Source: Rhodocyclaceae bacterium (GTDB lineage: Bacteria; Pseudomonadota; Gammaproteobacteria; Burkholderiales; Rhodocyclaceae). Taken from it: a DNA stretch of 63,392 nucleotides. Of this stretch, positions 1 to 9,086 are shown in pieces (position 1 is the first letter of the stretch; the number at the start of each line of letters is the position of its first letter). The stretch is from NCBI GenBank assembly GCA_030824115.1, contig JAVBYI010000003.1:1-63392 (forward strand). Direction: 5' to 3'. Position numbers and translations under genes: made by a program. Under the pieces are notes generated by a model. It worked only from the letters and a program-made list of their open reading frames with translations. It was not told the DNA's origin and did no database searches.

Positions 1-1
1 A

Positions 2-121
2 AAGCAACTGCACGGGAAAGTCGGCGCTGGCGGGACGGCAAAGCTGTCGGCCCAGAAACCGGCAAAGACCATCGCCCCTCCACATCTGGATGGCGATGAC
101 GAAGAATGGGCCGAGTTTTGA
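2..121 (+). CDS. chemoreceptor (MCP), C-terminal tail, 5' end outside window
   Basis: Only the last 39 codons are present, in the frame that starts at base 2 and ends with TGA at 119-121. The tail is hydrophilic and ends in E-W-A-E-F, which fits the xWxxF pentapeptide that tethers CheR and CheB to major chemoreceptors (NWETF in E. coli Tar). cheR follows at once, which supports the assignment. The linker before the pentapeptide carries the residues KVGAGGTA, encoded by a copy of the 25-bp interspersed repeat. The receptor body lies outside the window, so its ligand domain is unknown. The reading is inferred from the pentapeptide and the neighbours, not from a visible signalling domain. Confidence 0.7.
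   Translation, partial: KQLHGKVGAGGTAKLSAQKPAKTIAPPHLDGDDEEWAEF
17..40 (+). repeat. 25-bp interspersed repeat, copy 1 (in chemoreceptor tail)
   Basis: Forward copy matching AAAGTCGGCGCTGGC, then GGG, then ACGGCA. It lies in frame in the chemoreceptor tail and encodes KVGAGGTA. Confidence 0.9.
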
Positions 122-1044
122 CCGACGCCAAGTCTTCGATCGGTAGAACCGGGCGTCCGGCACCTGTGCCGCCTGCGGCAGATGACCGGTTGCAGATCAG
201 TCGCGAGTTTCAATTCACGACTGCGGATTTTGAGCGTGTCCGCCAGTTGATCTACAAGCATGCCGGCATCTCGCTGGCACCGGTCAAGCAGGACATGGTC
301 TATTCGCGTCTGGCGCGGCGCCTGCGGGCGCTCAACCTGGCAACCTTCGACCAGTATCTTGCCTACCTTGAAGAGGGTACGCACGAGAACGAATGGGAAA
401 CTTTCGTCAACTCGCTGACCACCAATCTCACCTCGTTCTTCCGCGAAAGCCACCATTTCGATTTGCTCAAGCGCCAGATGCTGGACATGGCGCGCAAACC
501 GATCAAGATCTGGTGTTCAGCCGCGTCGACCGGCGAAGAGCCCTACACGCTGGCGATCACCGCCTGCGAGGCTTTCGACAGTCTGACCCCCCCGGTGCAC
601 ATCACCGCCAGCGATATCGACACCAACGTCCTGCAGACCGCCGAGCGGGGTGTTTATCCGATCGATCGGGTTGAGCGGCTCGACCCCGAGCGCCTGCGCA
701 AGTTCTTCCTCAAGGGCACCGGCACACAGGCCGGCCAGGTGCGCATGCGGCCCGAGTTGCAGAAGCTGATTACCTATACGCGTGTCAATTTGCTCGACCC
801 GCAGTGGCCCAATATCAAGGGCCCGTTCGACGCGATGTTCTGTCGCAATGTGATGATCTACTTCGACAAGCAGACGCAGTATCAGATCCTCAAGAAATTC
901 GTACCCCTGCTGCAGCCCGATGGCCTGCTGTATGCCGGGCATTCCGAGAGCTTCCTGCATGCCGCCGATCTGTTTTACTCGCTCGGCCGTACCGTCTATG
1001 AGCGTGCCGATCACAAGGGCAAACGGGCGAGGCTGACAACATGA
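106..1044 (+). CDS. cheR: chemotaxis protein methyltransferase CheR
   Basis: Transfers methyl groups from S-adenosylmethionine to glutamates of chemoreceptors in the cytoplasm, raising their kinase-activating signal. The product (312 residues from ATG 106) has an N-terminal helical domain (about 36-105), the TSFFRES segment near 109-114, a SAM-binding S-T-G-E-E-P-Y at 141-147 and the late R-N-V-M-I-Y-F motif. The first 30 residues are an extension rich in Pro and Ala. ATG 106 lies inside the end of the receptor gene; TTG 118, which overlaps the receptor stop, is an alternative start. The stop overlaps cheD by four bases (ATGA), so the two are probably translationally coupled. Confidence 0.95.
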   Translation: MGRVLTDAKSSIGRTGRPAPVPPAADDRLQISREFQFTTADFERVRQLIYKHAGISLAPVKQDMVYSRLARRLRALNLATFDQYLAYLEEGTHENEWETFVNSLTTNLTSFFRESHHFDLLKRQMLDMARKPIKIWCSAASTGEEPYTLAITACEAFDSLTPPVHITASDIDTNVLQTAERGVYPIDRVERLDPERLRKFFLKGTGTQAGQVRMRPELQKLITYTRVNLLDPQWPNIKGPFDAMFCRNVMIYFDKQTQYQILKKFVPLLQPDGLLYAGHSESFLHAADLFYSLGRTVYERADHKGKRARLTT

Positions 1045-1652
1045 GTTCCTACGAGCTCGGCTTTGTCGAGCATCTGGCCGGCAACCGTTATTTCGATCGC
1101 AAGTTCGGGGCCGAGGCGGTCAAGGTCCTGCCGGGAGAGTACTTCGTAACAGCAACCAATATGTTGATGGTGACCGTGCTGGGCTCCTGCGTGTCGGCCT
1201 GTATTCGCGATCGCGAAAAGGGTATCGGTGGCATGAACCATTTCATGCTGGCGGATTCAACCGATGTCGGCACGGTGTCGCCATCGGCGCGCTATGGCAC
1301 CTACGCGATGGAAATTCTGATCAACCATCTGCTCAAGCTCGGCGCGCGCAAGGACCGGATGGAAGCGAAGGTGTTTGGTGGCGGCCGGGTGATGGCAACG
1401 CTGACGAGTTCGCAGGTGGGCGACCGCAACGCCAAGTTCGTGCAGGAGTTCCTCAAGACAGAGGGTATCTCGATTGGCGCTGAGGATCTGCTCGATGTCT
1501 ATCCGCGCAAGGTTTACTTTTTCCCGGCGACCGGCCGGGTGCTGGTGAAGAAGCTGATCCGCATGCACAACGACACGCTGATGCGTCGCGAGAAGGAATA
1601 CGCGGCACGCCTCACCGAAGCGCCTCTGTCCGGCGATGTGGAACTTTTCTGA
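1041..1652 (+). CDS. cheD: chemoreceptor glutamine deamidase CheD
   Basis: Deamidates specific glutamines of chemoreceptors to glutamates, making methylation sites. The 203-residue product shows the family's catalytic pair: Cys50 in G-S-C-V-S-A-C and His67 in G-G-M-N-H-F. The K-V-F-G-G-G segment of the core is also present. It overlaps cheR by four bases and precedes cheB by 12 bases, the usual cheR-cheD-cheB adaptation operon. No signal peptide or membrane segment is visible, so it is cytoplasmic. CheZ is also encoded in this window, so CheD here is more likely a deamidase than the only CheY-P control partner. Confidence 0.95.
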   Translation: MSSYELGFVEHLAGNRYFDRKFGAEAVKVLPGEYFVTATNMLMVTVLGSCVSACIRDREKGIGGMNHFMLADSTDVGTVSPSARYGTYAMEILINHLLKLGARKDRMEAKVFGGGRVMATLTSSQVGDRNAKFVQEFLKTEGISIGAEDLLDVYPRKVYFFPATGRVLVKKLIRMHNDTLMRREKEYAARLTEAPLSGDVELF

Positions 1653-1664
1653 GGATGAACTGAC

Positions 1665-2711
1665 GTGGCGATCAAGGTTCTGATTGTTGATGACTCTGCG
1701 TTGATGCGGGCGTTGCTTACCGAGATCATCGGTGGCGCACCTGATCTCGAAGTCGTCGGGGCGGCCCCGGACGCGATCGCGGCACGCGACATGATCAAGG
1801 TATTGAGCCCCGACGTGCTGACGCTTGACGTCGAAATGCCGAAGATGGACGGCCTTGAGTTTCTCGGCCGCCTGATGAAGCTGCGGCCAATGCCGGTGGT
1901 GATGATCTCCTCGCTGACAGCCAAAGGTTCGGAAGTCACCCTGCAGGCGCTGGAACTCGGTGCAGTCGATTTCGTCGCCAAGCCGCGTGTGGAAAGTGCC
2001 ACCCTGCTGCAGGCGTATGCCGAGGAAATCCGCGACAAGATTCGCGCGGCCAAAACCGCGCATCTGCGCCGCCCCCCCTCCGCAAGTGCTGCGCCGGCAC
2101 CGCGTATGGCGGCGCCCTCCGGATTCTCCAGCCGGGTATTGAACGAGAAGATGATCGCGATTGGCGCCTCGACGGGCGGCACTGAGGCGATCAAGGAAGT
2201 GCTGGTAAGGCTGCCGGCCGAAATGCCTGGCATTGTCATGGTGCAGCACATGCCGGAAACCTTCACGCCATCGTTTGCCAAGCGGCTCGACAGCCTGTCC
2301 GCGCTGCGCGTGATCGAGGCTCAGGGCGGTGAGCGCATTCAGCCCGGTCATGCTTACCTCGCCCCCGGCCATTCCCACCTGACCGTCAAGCGGTCGGGCA
2401 ACGGCTGGGTCACCGAGCTGAACCAGAACGAGCCGGTGAATCGCCATCGCCCGGCGGTCGATGTGTTGTTCAATTCCGTGGCAAAAGAAGTGGGTCGCAA
2501 CGCGGTCGGCGTCATCCTCACTGGCATGGGCAAGGACGGTGCGCAGGGCATGCTGGCGATGCGTCAGGCCGGTGCCTGGAACATTGGCCAGGACCAGGAA
2601 AGTTGTGTTGTTTATGGCATGCCACGCGAAGCGGCGCTGGTTGGTGCCGTCGATGAGGTCGTGAGTTTGAACAATGTGGCACCCCGCGTACTGGCGCGCT
2701 TGCAACAATGA
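1665..2711 (+). CDS. cheB: chemotaxis response regulator protein-glutamate methylesterase CheB
   Basis: Removes methyl groups from receptors when phosphorylated by CheA, closing the adaptation loop. The receiver domain (1-120) has the acidic pair D9-D10, phospho-acceptor D55, and K107 in A-K-P. A Pro/Ala linker (about 130-158) leads to the esterase domain, with Ser169 in G-A-S-T-G-G, His195 in Q-H-M-P and Asp291 in G-K-D-G as the catalytic triad. The start is GTG at 1665, 12 bases after cheD stops and preceded by GAGGA. The length of 348 residues is normal. Confidence 0.96.
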   Translation: MAIKVLIVDDSALMRALLTEIIGGAPDLEVVGAAPDAIAARDMIKVLSPDVLTLDVEMPKMDGLEFLGRLMKLRPMPVVMISSLTAKGSEVTLQALELGAVDFVAKPRVESATLLQAYAEEIRDKIRAAKTAHLRRPPSASAAPAPRMAAPSGFSSRVLNEKMIAIGASTGGTEAIKEVLVRLPAEMPGIVMVQHMPETFTPSFAKRLDSLSALRVIEAQGGERIQPGHAYLAPGHSHLTVKRSGNGWVTELNQNEPVNRHRPAVDVLFNSVAKEVGRNAVGVILTGMGKDGAQGMLAMRQAGAWNIGQDQESCVVYGMPREAALVGAVDEVVSLNNVAPRVLARLQQ

Positions 2712-2827
2712 AGTGAGTAAAAATCGGCGCAGCCTCTTCGGGCCGCTTCCGGCCTGATGGCCTCCCTGCTGCAGGACGGCGCTATACTGAACAACAGATA
2801 AATTTAGCTTGGCGATAGGGAAGAAAA

Positions 2828-3130
2828 ATGCAGACATCCATTAGCAATCGTGACGGCAACACTGTGATCATGCTCAACGGCCGTTTTGACTTTAATGCGC
2901 ATCGTGAGTTTCGTGAGACTGTCGATCTTGCCGTCAAGGAAGCAGCCGGCAAGATTCAAGTCGATCTTGGCGGCGTCGATTACCTCGACAGTTCCGCGCT
3001 CGGCATGCTGCTGATGCTGCGTGACAAGGCCAAAGGGGCCGGCAAGGAAGTACTGCTGGCCAATGCACGCGGCGCTGTCAGACAGGTCATCGATATCGCC
3101 AACTTCGGCAAACTGTTCACGTTGATTTAA
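2828..3130 (+). CDS. STAS-domain anti-sigma-factor antagonist (HsbA/SpoIIAA type)
   Basis: A 100-residue single STAS domain. It carries Y-L-D-S-S-A-L-G, where one of Ser55/Ser56 is the site phosphorylated in SpoIIAA-type proteins. These proteins act by partner switching: the unphosphorylated form binds an anti-sigma factor or another partner. The next gene encodes a PP2C phosphatase joined to a kinase-like ATPase, the expected enzymes for de-phosphorylating and phosphorylating this serine. In Pseudomonas aeruginosa the equivalent HsbA/HsbR pair acts on FlgM and a diguanylate cyclase; a similar role here is inferred from context. A 116-bp gap separates it from cheB, so it may have its own promoter. 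Confidence 0.88.
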   Translation: MQTSISNRDGNTVIMLNGRFDFNAHREFRETVDLAVKEAAGKIQVDLGGVDYLDSSALGMLLMLRDKAKGAGKEVLLANARGAVRQVIDIANFGKLFTLI

Positions 3131-3177
3131 GTATCCCGGGCTGAGCGTCCGTCTGTATCGGTGCTCGCCGCTTCTCC

Positions 3178-4896
3178 GTGAATATCCTGCTGGTCGAGGA
3201 TCGTGCCGCCGAGGTGGCCGCGCTTTCCGCCATCCTGCATCCGCTCGGCCATATCGTTGTCGTTTGCGCCGGCGGGGATATGGCCCGGCTGCAGTTCGCG
3301 CACCAGTGTCCCGATGTGGTCATTACTGCGGCCTTTGTTCCCGGCCTTGACGGATTTGCCCTGACTCAGGCGATCCAGCAGCAAGTGGCACCGCGTTGGC
3401 AACCCATTATCATCATTGCCAGCGAGTGCGATGAGTCGTTGCAGACCCGCGCGATTGAAGCCGGGGCCGATAGTTTCCTTGTGGCCCCTGTTTCACCGGC
3501 TGCGCTGACCGCACGCCTGGCCGCAATTGAGCGCCTGCTGACCTTGCAGCGCGATGCCGATGCGCGCATGACGCAACTGACGCGTTTCCTGGCAGCCGAA
3601 GAAGAAGACCTGCATATCGCCCGGCATCTGATTGAGCACCAGATGTCTCCCGAAGGGGAGAAGGGGCGGGGGCGCCTCGAAGATCCGGCCGTCGATGTTT
3701 GGCAGCAAACCTGTACTCGTCTCGGCGGCAATATGGTATCCGTCAATCGCGGCCCCGATGGTGTGCTGCACGCCATGCTTGCCGATGCCAGTGGTTATGG
3801 TCTCTCGGCCTGCGTCAGTCTGTTGCCGCTAATTGCCCCGTTCTACCGGATGACGTCCAAGGGCCTCTCGTTGCAGACGATTGTGCGCGAACTGAATGCC
3901 AAGGTGCGCCAGGCGCTGCCGGAGAATCGTGCCGTGGCAGCGCAACTGGTGGCAGTCGACCCCCGCGAAGGCGTGGTCAACGTCTGGAACGGTGGCATGC
4001 CGACGGCCTTCATGCTGGACGGTTTCGGCCATCACTTCATGGAGTTTCCGCTTACCCATCCGCCCTTCGGCACAATGGCAGACGCTGACTTTGACGACCG
4101 TATCGAGCAGCATGCCTTTGCCCGCGGCGAACAACTGGTGCTGGTTTCCGATGGTTTGCTGGAGGCGGTGGGGCCGCTTGGCAAACGCTTCGGCGAGGAA
4201 GGGCTGGCTGCGGCGCTGGTTGGTCTGCCGCGCAGTCAGCGGCGCGATGAACTGAAGGCGGCCATCAATGCCCATCTGGCGGGCGTGTCGCCTATCGATG
4301 ATATGACGTTGCTGCTGATCGATTGCGAAAAGGAGGCGGCACCGGCGCATCCCCAACCCGCCCGGGCAGTGAGCACGCGCCGCCTCGGCCATTGGCATTT
4401 TGAGTTGCTGATTGGCGTCAATGAGTTTAATCGTATCGATGTCGTGCCCCTGCTGCTCGACGTAGCGGGCCGTTTCGAATCGATGCAGGGCAAGACCGGC
4501 GAATTGTTTGTCATCCTTTCCGAACTGTTCAACAACGCACTTGATCACGGCATCCTGCGCCTCGACTCGCGCCTCAAGAACTCATACGACGGGCTGGAAA
4601 CCTGGCTTCTGATGCGCGAAGAGCGTCTGGCGGCGCTGACACATGGCGAAATTCGTATTGCGGTCGCACAGGTGAATGAAGGCGGCCGCCTGTGGCTGCG
4701 GGTGCATTGTCGCGATAGCGGTCCGGGCTTTGACGTGGCCTCGGCGCTGGCACGGTTGGCCCAGCAGCCGCAAGCGCATGTTGATGAGCGCTTGCACGGC
4801 CGTGGACTGGCCTTGATCCAGCGCATGGTCGAACGGCTCAGCTTTAACGAAAGTGGTAATGAAGCGACCGTTTTGCTGCCGATCGGGAATACCTGA
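3178..4896 (+). CDS. pseudo-receiver / PP2C (SpoIIE-type) phosphatase / HATPase fusion, HsbR-like
   Basis: A 572-residue cytoplasmic protein with three parts: a receiver fold (1-120), a SpoIIE-type serine phosphatase (about 165-385) and a GHKL ATPase (about 405-570). The phosphatase keeps D203 in A-D-A-S-G-Y-G, D325 in V-S-D-G and D374-D375, but has GGN at 183-185 where GGD is usual. The ATPase has an N-box E-L-F-N-N-A-L-D-H-G near 449-458, then D-S-G-P-G and a late H-G-R-G-L-A-L. The receiver is degenerate: the phospho-acceptor position is A51 and the conserved Lys position is A103, although the E7-D8 pair remains. The start is GTG 3178. It probably sets the phosphorylation state of the STAS protein just upstream. 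Confidence 0.85.
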   Translation: MNILLVEDRAAEVAALSAILHPLGHIVVVCAGGDMARLQFAHQCPDVVITAAFVPGLDGFALTQAIQQQVAPRWQPIIIIASECDESLQTRAIEAGADSFLVAPVSPAALTARLAAIERLLTLQRDADARMTQLTRFLAAEEEDLHIARHLIEHQMSPEGEKGRGRLEDPAVDVWQQTCTRLGGNMVSVNRGPDGVLHAMLADASGYGLSACVSLLPLIAPFYRMTSKGLSLQTIVRELNAKVRQALPENRAVAAQLVAVDPREGVVNVWNGGMPTAFMLDGFGHHFMEFPLTHPPFGTMADADFDDRIEQHAFARGEQLVLVSDGLLEAVGPLGKRFGEEGLAAALVGLPRSQRRDELKAAINAHLAGVSPIDDMTLLLIDCEKEAAPAHPQPARAVSTRRLGHWHFELLIGVNEFNRIDVVPLLLDVAGRFESMQGKTGELFVILSELFNNALDHGILRLDSRLKNSYDGLETWLLMREERLAALTHGEIRIAVAQVNEGGRLWLRVHCRDSGPGFDVASALARLAQQPQAHVDERLHGRGLALIQRMVERLSFNESGNEATVLLPIGNT

Positions 4897-4955
4897 ATTT
4901 CTCCTTTCTTTTTCGGGTTGCAGCAAGGTATTATTACTCTTGTAATAAAAAATAA

Positions 4956-4980
4956 AAAAGTCGGCGCTGGCAAGACGGCA
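4956..4980 (+). repeat. 25-bp interspersed repeat, copy 2 (intergenic)
   Basis: Forward copy with central bases AAG, in the 137-bp gap between the phosphatase gene and the next chemoreceptor, about 55 bp before its start codon. It is preceded by an A/T-rich run. Confidence 0.9.
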
Positions 4981-5033
4981 GGAAAAACAAGGTCGGCCAG
5001 CGAGGTGGAGAATCGATCTAGAGGGGTGAGATC

Positions 5034-6734
5034 ATGTCGAATTTGTCGCTACAGGCACGTTTGATTCATGGGGCTGCCGGCTTGGTGGTCAGTGCGATTG
5101 GCTTGGGTGGCGTGGCGCTGGCTGGTGGTGGGTTTACCCCGGCCGTGGTGGCTTTGTTCATCGGTCTGGGCCTGATTGTGGTGATCCTGCCGATCATGAT
5201 GATCAAGATGCACTTGACCGGACCGCTCGATACCTTGCGGCAATCGATCAGCACCACGCGTAATGATGGCGATCTGACGCGCTGCGTCGAGGTGCCAAGT
5301 GCCAGCGGCATTGCGCCGGTTGCCATTGCCTACAACGATCTGCTCAGTACCTTCCACAGTATTACCACCCGTATCGTCTTTAACTCGAGTCAGGTCGCCG
5401 TGATGGCTGAGACCCTGATTCGCGAGGCGGAAGCTACCTCCAGCGGTTCGCAGGAACAGAATGCCGCAGCGGAAGCTGCGGCCGAAGCGGTGGCCGAAAT
5501 GTCGGGCAGTATGTCCGAGGTCGCCCGCAATGCCGAGGAGACCGCCGCGATTGCCTTGCAGGCCAAGATGCATTCGGCCCGTGGCGCGCAGATTGTCGAG
5601 GAGGCCTCGGCCGAAATCGAACGAATTGCCCGTTCCGTTGAGCAATCGGCTCATGTGGTCGAGACGCTTGGTGAGCGTTCCGAGGCGATCTCCGGCATTG
5701 CCCGCACGATTCGTGAAATTGCCGATCAGACCAATTTGCTGGCGCTCAATGCCGCCATCGAGGCGGCGCGGGCCGGCGAGCAGGGGCGTGGCTTTGCCGT
5801 AGTGGCCGATGAAGTGCGCAAGCTGGCCGAGCGCACCAGCATGGCGACCGGTGAAATTACCGCGATGATCATTGCCATTCAGAATGAAACACAGAGTGCC
5901 ATCTCCACTATCCGCGATGGCTCGGCCCAGGCCCGCAGCGGTGCGCAACTCGCCCGTCAGGCCGCTGATGCCCTGACGCTGATCAACGAGGGCGCCGAAG
6001 AAACCACCGAAAAGATCAACGTGATCGCCCAGGCGGCACAAAGTCTGGCGGGCCGCACCCATGAAATTGCCGAACTGGCGACCAATATCATGTGCTTGGC
6101 CGACCGCAATAGCGAGGGCGCCGGACGAACGCTGGGTGAAGCCCGGCAGCTCGATGATCTGGCGACCAATCTTGAGGAGATCGGCAAGATATTCAAACTG
6201 GGCCAACAGGGCGAAACGGCGCTGGCCTTGCACAGCCGCATGCCGGCAGTGGTCAAAGCATCTGCCGAACAGGTCGGGCGTGCGCTTGAGGCGGCGATTG
6301 ATCGCGGCGAACTAAAGCTGGAAGATGTTTTTGATCAGAACTACGTGTCGATCCCGAATACCAAACCGCAGAAATTCCGTACCCGCTACGACAGCATTGC
6401 CGACAAGTTGTTACCACCGGTGCAGGAGCCGCTGCTCGATCAGAATCGTGAACTGACTTATGCCATTGCCTGCGATAAGGGCGGCTATGTGCCGACGCAT
6501 AACAAGCGCTTTACCCAGCCGCTAACGGGTGATGAAGCCAAGGACATGCTGGGTAACCGCACCAAGCGCATTTTCAGCGATCCGGTTGGCAAGCGTTGTG
6601 GTGCCCACGAGGCGCCCTTCCTGTTGCAGACCTATCGCCGCGATACCGGCGAAATCATGCACGATATTTCTGCACCGGTGTATGTCAAGGGCCGCCACTG
6701 GGGCGGCTTCCGCATCGGCTACCGAACCGAATGA
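5034..6734 (+). CDS. methyl-accepting chemotaxis protein with C-terminal Cache-like domain
   Basis: A 566-residue chemoreceptor. Two hydrophobic segments (about 12-31 and 36-57) are nearly adjacent, so there is no periplasmic ligand domain of useful size. A HAMP-like stretch (58-110) and the signalling hairpin follow; the hairpin tip contains [10 protein letters not shown], then [15 protein letters not shown]. After the hairpin, about 150 residues (from about 415) form a separate domain with D-P-V-G-K-R-C-G and a final W-G-G-F-R-I-G-Y. It looks like a Cache-type sensor placed in the cytoplasm at the C-terminus. The ligand is unknown. No CheR-binding pentapeptide is present. A second receptor gene follows after 24 bp. 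Confidence 0.9.
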   Translation: MSNLSLQARLIHGAAGLVVSAIGLGGVALAGGGFTPAVVALFIGLGLIVVILPIMMIKMHLTGPLDTLRQSISTTRNDGDLTRCVEVPSASGIAPVAIAYNDLLSTFHSITTRIVFNSSQVAVMAETLIREAEATSSGSQEQNAAAEAAAEAVAEMSGSMSEVARNAEETAAIALQAKMHSARGAQIVEEASAEIERIARSVEQSAHVVETLGERSEAISGIARTIREIADQTNLLALNAAIEAARAGEQGRGFAVVADEVRKLAERTSMATGEITAMIIAIQNETQSAISTIRDGSAQARSGAQLARQAADALTLINEGAEETTEKINVIAQAAQSLAGRTHEIAELATNIMCLADRNSEGAGRTLGEARQLDDLATNLEEIGKIFKLGQQGETALALHSRMPAVVKASAEQVGRALEAAIDRGELKLEDVFDQNYVSIPNTKPQKFRTRYDSIADKLLPPVQEPLLDQNRELTYAIACDKGGYVPTHNKRFTQPLTGDEAKDMLGNRTKRIFSDPVGKRCGAHEAPFLLQTYRRDTGEIMHDISAPVYVKGRHWGGFRIGYRTE

Positions 6735-6758
6735 GGTACTTACTTTGAAGGAAATTCC

Positions 6759-7979
6759 ATGAGCCTGCGCCAGCGCTTGTTTCTTGTTCTTGCCGTACTG
6801 GCTGCTGTGACAGTCGTGGCGAACGGATTTTCCTTCCTGATGTTCCTGCAACTGGCCGAGGCAGCCGGCAAGCTCGATCCGAAGCTGCTGGCCGATGCAC
6901 AGAGCACGCGCAACTGGATGATTCTGGTGATCGTGATTGCCTCGGTGGTGGGGTTCGCCGCTTTCGTCATGCTGGCCCGCCTGCTGCTCAACCTGCTGGG
7001 AGGTGAGCCGCAGTATGCGGCCGAAGTGGTCAAGCGGATTGCGGCGGGCGATCTTTCCGTTTCCATTCAGTTGCAACCGGGCGATCAATCCAGCCTGCTG
7101 GCGGCGATTGCCGGGATGCGCGAAAGCCTGCGTCACATGGCAGGTGACATGTCGACGACCGCAAACCGTCTGCGCGGGATGCTAGAACATTTTCAACAGA
7201 TTGCCGCTGGCATGCAGGGCGATACGGTCTCCCAGGCGCAGGCGGCTCAAGGGACGGCCATGACGGTGGCGGGACTGTCCGAGGCGGTGGATGCCATTGC
7301 GGCCCAGGCCGCCGAAGTGGATCATTTGGCCGAAGAAAGCCTGGCGCGTACCCAGGAAGGCAACGAGAGCCTGTCGCGCATGATTGGCGAACTGAGCCAG
7401 GCCGAAAGCTCGGTGGGTGACATGACCTCGATTGCCCGTGGTTTTGTCGAGAGTGCGTCAGCGATTTCCAGCATGACGCGCGAGGTGCGCGATATTGCTG
7501 ACCAGACCAATCTGCTCGCCCTGAATGCGGCCATTGAGGCCGCACGGGCAGGAGAGCAGGGACGTGGTTTTGCCGTGGTGGCCGACGAAGTGCGCAAACT
7601 CGCCGAAAAGTCGGCCAGTACGGCCAATGCCATCGACCAGGTGACACGCAGCCTGGAACAGCAGGCGGGTGATGTCGAAGTGGCCCTTGATCGCGGGTTG
7701 GCGGCGCTGGCGACGTCGCAGGATCATCTTGAAAACGTGGCGATGACGCTGGGTGAGACCAACCAGAGCGTCGGTCAGACGACTCAGGGCATGGGCCGCA
7801 TCCATCAGGCCGTGCAGAATCAGTCCCGCGCCAACAGCGAAATTGCGGCCAATGTCGAGCAGATCGTGGCATTGGCCAACACCAGTGAATCTTCGGTGGC
7901 TGCCTTGTTGGCCGAGGCACAGGAACTTGAAAATCTGGCGAGTGAGTTGGGAAATGCCGTGCAGCGCTTCAGATTGTGA
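6759..7979 (+). CDS. methyl-accepting chemotaxis protein, minimal periplasmic loop
   Basis: A 406-residue chemoreceptor. Transmembrane segments lie at about 7-30 and 53-75, with a loop of only about 20 residues between them, so no classical periplasmic sensor domain. Next come a HAMP-type segment with L-G-G-E-P and A-A-G-D-L, and the signalling hairpin with [10 protein letters not shown] and [11 protein letters not shown]. It sits 24 bp after the preceding receptor and is probably co-transcribed. It may sense membrane or internal state, or work with its neighbour; nothing in the sequence names a ligand. A start with SD-like AAGGAAA just upstream supports ATG 6759. Confidence 0.92.
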   Translation: MSLRQRLFLVLAVLAAVTVVANGFSFLMFLQLAEAAGKLDPKLLADAQSTRNWMILVIVIASVVGFAAFVMLARLLLNLLGGEPQYAAEVVKRIAAGDLSVSIQLQPGDQSSLLAAIAGMRESLRHMAGDMSTTANRLRGMLEHFQQIAAGMQGDTVSQAQAAQGTAMTVAGLSEAVDAIAAQAAEVDHLAEESLARTQEGNESLSRMIGELSQAESSVGDMTSIARGFVESASAISSMTREVRDIADQTNLLALNAAIEAARAGEQGRGFAVVADEVRKLAEKSASTANAIDQVTRSLEQQAGDVEVALDRGLAALATSQDHLENVAMTLGETNQSVGQTTQGMGRIHQAVQNQSRANSEIAANVEQIVALANTSESSVAALLAEAQELENLASELGNAVQRFRL

Positions 7980-8045
7980 GGAATGGCGTAATATTCCCGC
8001 TTTAGGATATTGATCATATGATGAAGTCTTCAAAGAACTTCGCGG

Positions 8046-8068
8046 CTCATGGGTCCTGCGTCCATGAG
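8046..8068. repeat. inverted repeat upstream of cheV
   Basis: CTCATGG and CCATGAG (7-bp perfect arms, 9-bp centre) lie about 30 bp before the first cheV. GGC on the left and GCC on the right lengthen the symmetry imperfectly. It could be an operator or an mRNA hairpin. There is no T-run, so it is not a standard terminator. Confidence 0.5.
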
Positions 8069-8094
8069 GCCAAACGGGGAAATAGGGTGCAGAT

Positions 8095-9063
8095 ATGTCC
8101 GAGTTGCTGAAAAATATCGATGCGCGTACCCGCTTGGCGGGAACGAACAAGCTGGAAATTCTGCTCTTTTCGCTTGGCACGGACACCCGCACGGGCCGCG
8201 AGGAAACTTTCGGTATCAACGTCTTCAAGGTGCGCGAAGTGATGCGCACCCCTCAGGTTACCGCAGCCCCCGACATGCCGGCGGCTGTAAAAGGTATGGT
8301 GTCTCTGCGCGGCATTCTGGTGCCGGTGGTTGATCTGGCGGATTTCATCGGTATGCAGACCGAAACGCCGCGCGAGATCATGATTGTGACGGAATACAAC
8401 GGCCACACTCAGGGCTTCCTGGTGCAGTCGGTGGATACCATCCTGCGTCTTGATTGGGCGCGTATGCGCGTGCCGCCAGAGATGCTTACCGCCAACCTGG
8501 GCGGTCTGGTGACTGCCGTGACCGAATTGCAGGACAATCGTCTGGTGATGATGCTCGATGTAGAACGCATCCTCTCGGAAACCGCCAAGTACGACGACGA
8601 CATGGTGTTTGCCACCATCCAGCCGCTCGGTAAAGAGGGGATGACGGTGCTGTATGCCGACGATTCGTCGGTGGCGCGAGGCCAGATCGAGAAGACCTTG
8701 AATGTGCTCGGCATTCGCGGCATTTCTGCAATGAACGGGCGCCAGGCATGGGATGAACTGCAAAAGATCGCCAGCTATGCCGACGCCAGCCATCGTCCTG
8801 TCAAAGAGTTCGTGCAACTGATCCTGACCGACGTGGAAATGCCCGAGATGGATGGTTATATCCTGACCAAGAATATCAAGTCGGATTCACGTTTCAACGG
8901 CATCCCGGTGCTGATGCACTCTTCGTTGTCGTCCATGTCGAACATGCAACTGGGCAAGTCCATTGGGGTCGATGAATACGTCCCCAAGTTTGAAGCGCAG
9001 CGCTTGGCCGAGACACTGAGCCGCTTGTTGCTGAGAGATGATGCTGCCGAGCCGGCGGCCTAA
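8095..9063 (+). CDS. cheV: chemotaxis coupling protein CheV (first copy)
   Basis: Links chemoreceptors to the kinase CheA and can be phosphorylated by it, which tunes adaptation. The CheW-like domain spans about 15-165. The receiver domain (about 183-315) has the D189-D190 pair and phospho-acceptor D246 in T-D-V-E-M-P-E-M-D-G. It has 322 residues, the family's usual size. A second cheV starts 23 bp after it. The two share the N-D-A-R-T-like N-terminus and overall plan but are clearly diverged, so they are old paralogues rather than a recent tandem duplication. No separate cheW is found in the window. Confidence 0.95.
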   Translation: MSELLKNIDARTRLAGTNKLEILLFSLGTDTRTGREETFGINVFKVREVMRTPQVTAAPDMPAAVKGMVSLRGILVPVVDLADFIGMQTETPREIMIVTEYNGHTQGFLVQSVDTILRLDWARMRVPPEMLTANLGGLVTAVTELQDNRLVMMLDVERILSETAKYDDDMVFATIQPLGKEGMTVLYADDSSVARGQIEKTLNVLGIRGISAMNGRQAWDELQKIASYADASHRPVKEFVQLILTDVEMPEMDGYILTKNIKSDSRFNGIPVLMHSSLSSMSNMQLGKSIGVDEYVPKFEAQRLAETLSRLLLRDDAAEPAA

Positions 9064-9086
9064 TAAGGATTAGGAGAACCACGCAC

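Noticed and set aside
2719..2730. AAAAATCGGCGC after cheB as a thirteenth copy of the repeat
   Set aside because: Only the first 12 bases resemble it, with a mismatch, and the second conserved block is absent.
1257..2837. A 526-codon open frame on the minus strand opposite cheB
   Set aside because: It is antisense to well-recognised genes, resembles no family, and long antisense frames are common in GC-rich coding DNA.
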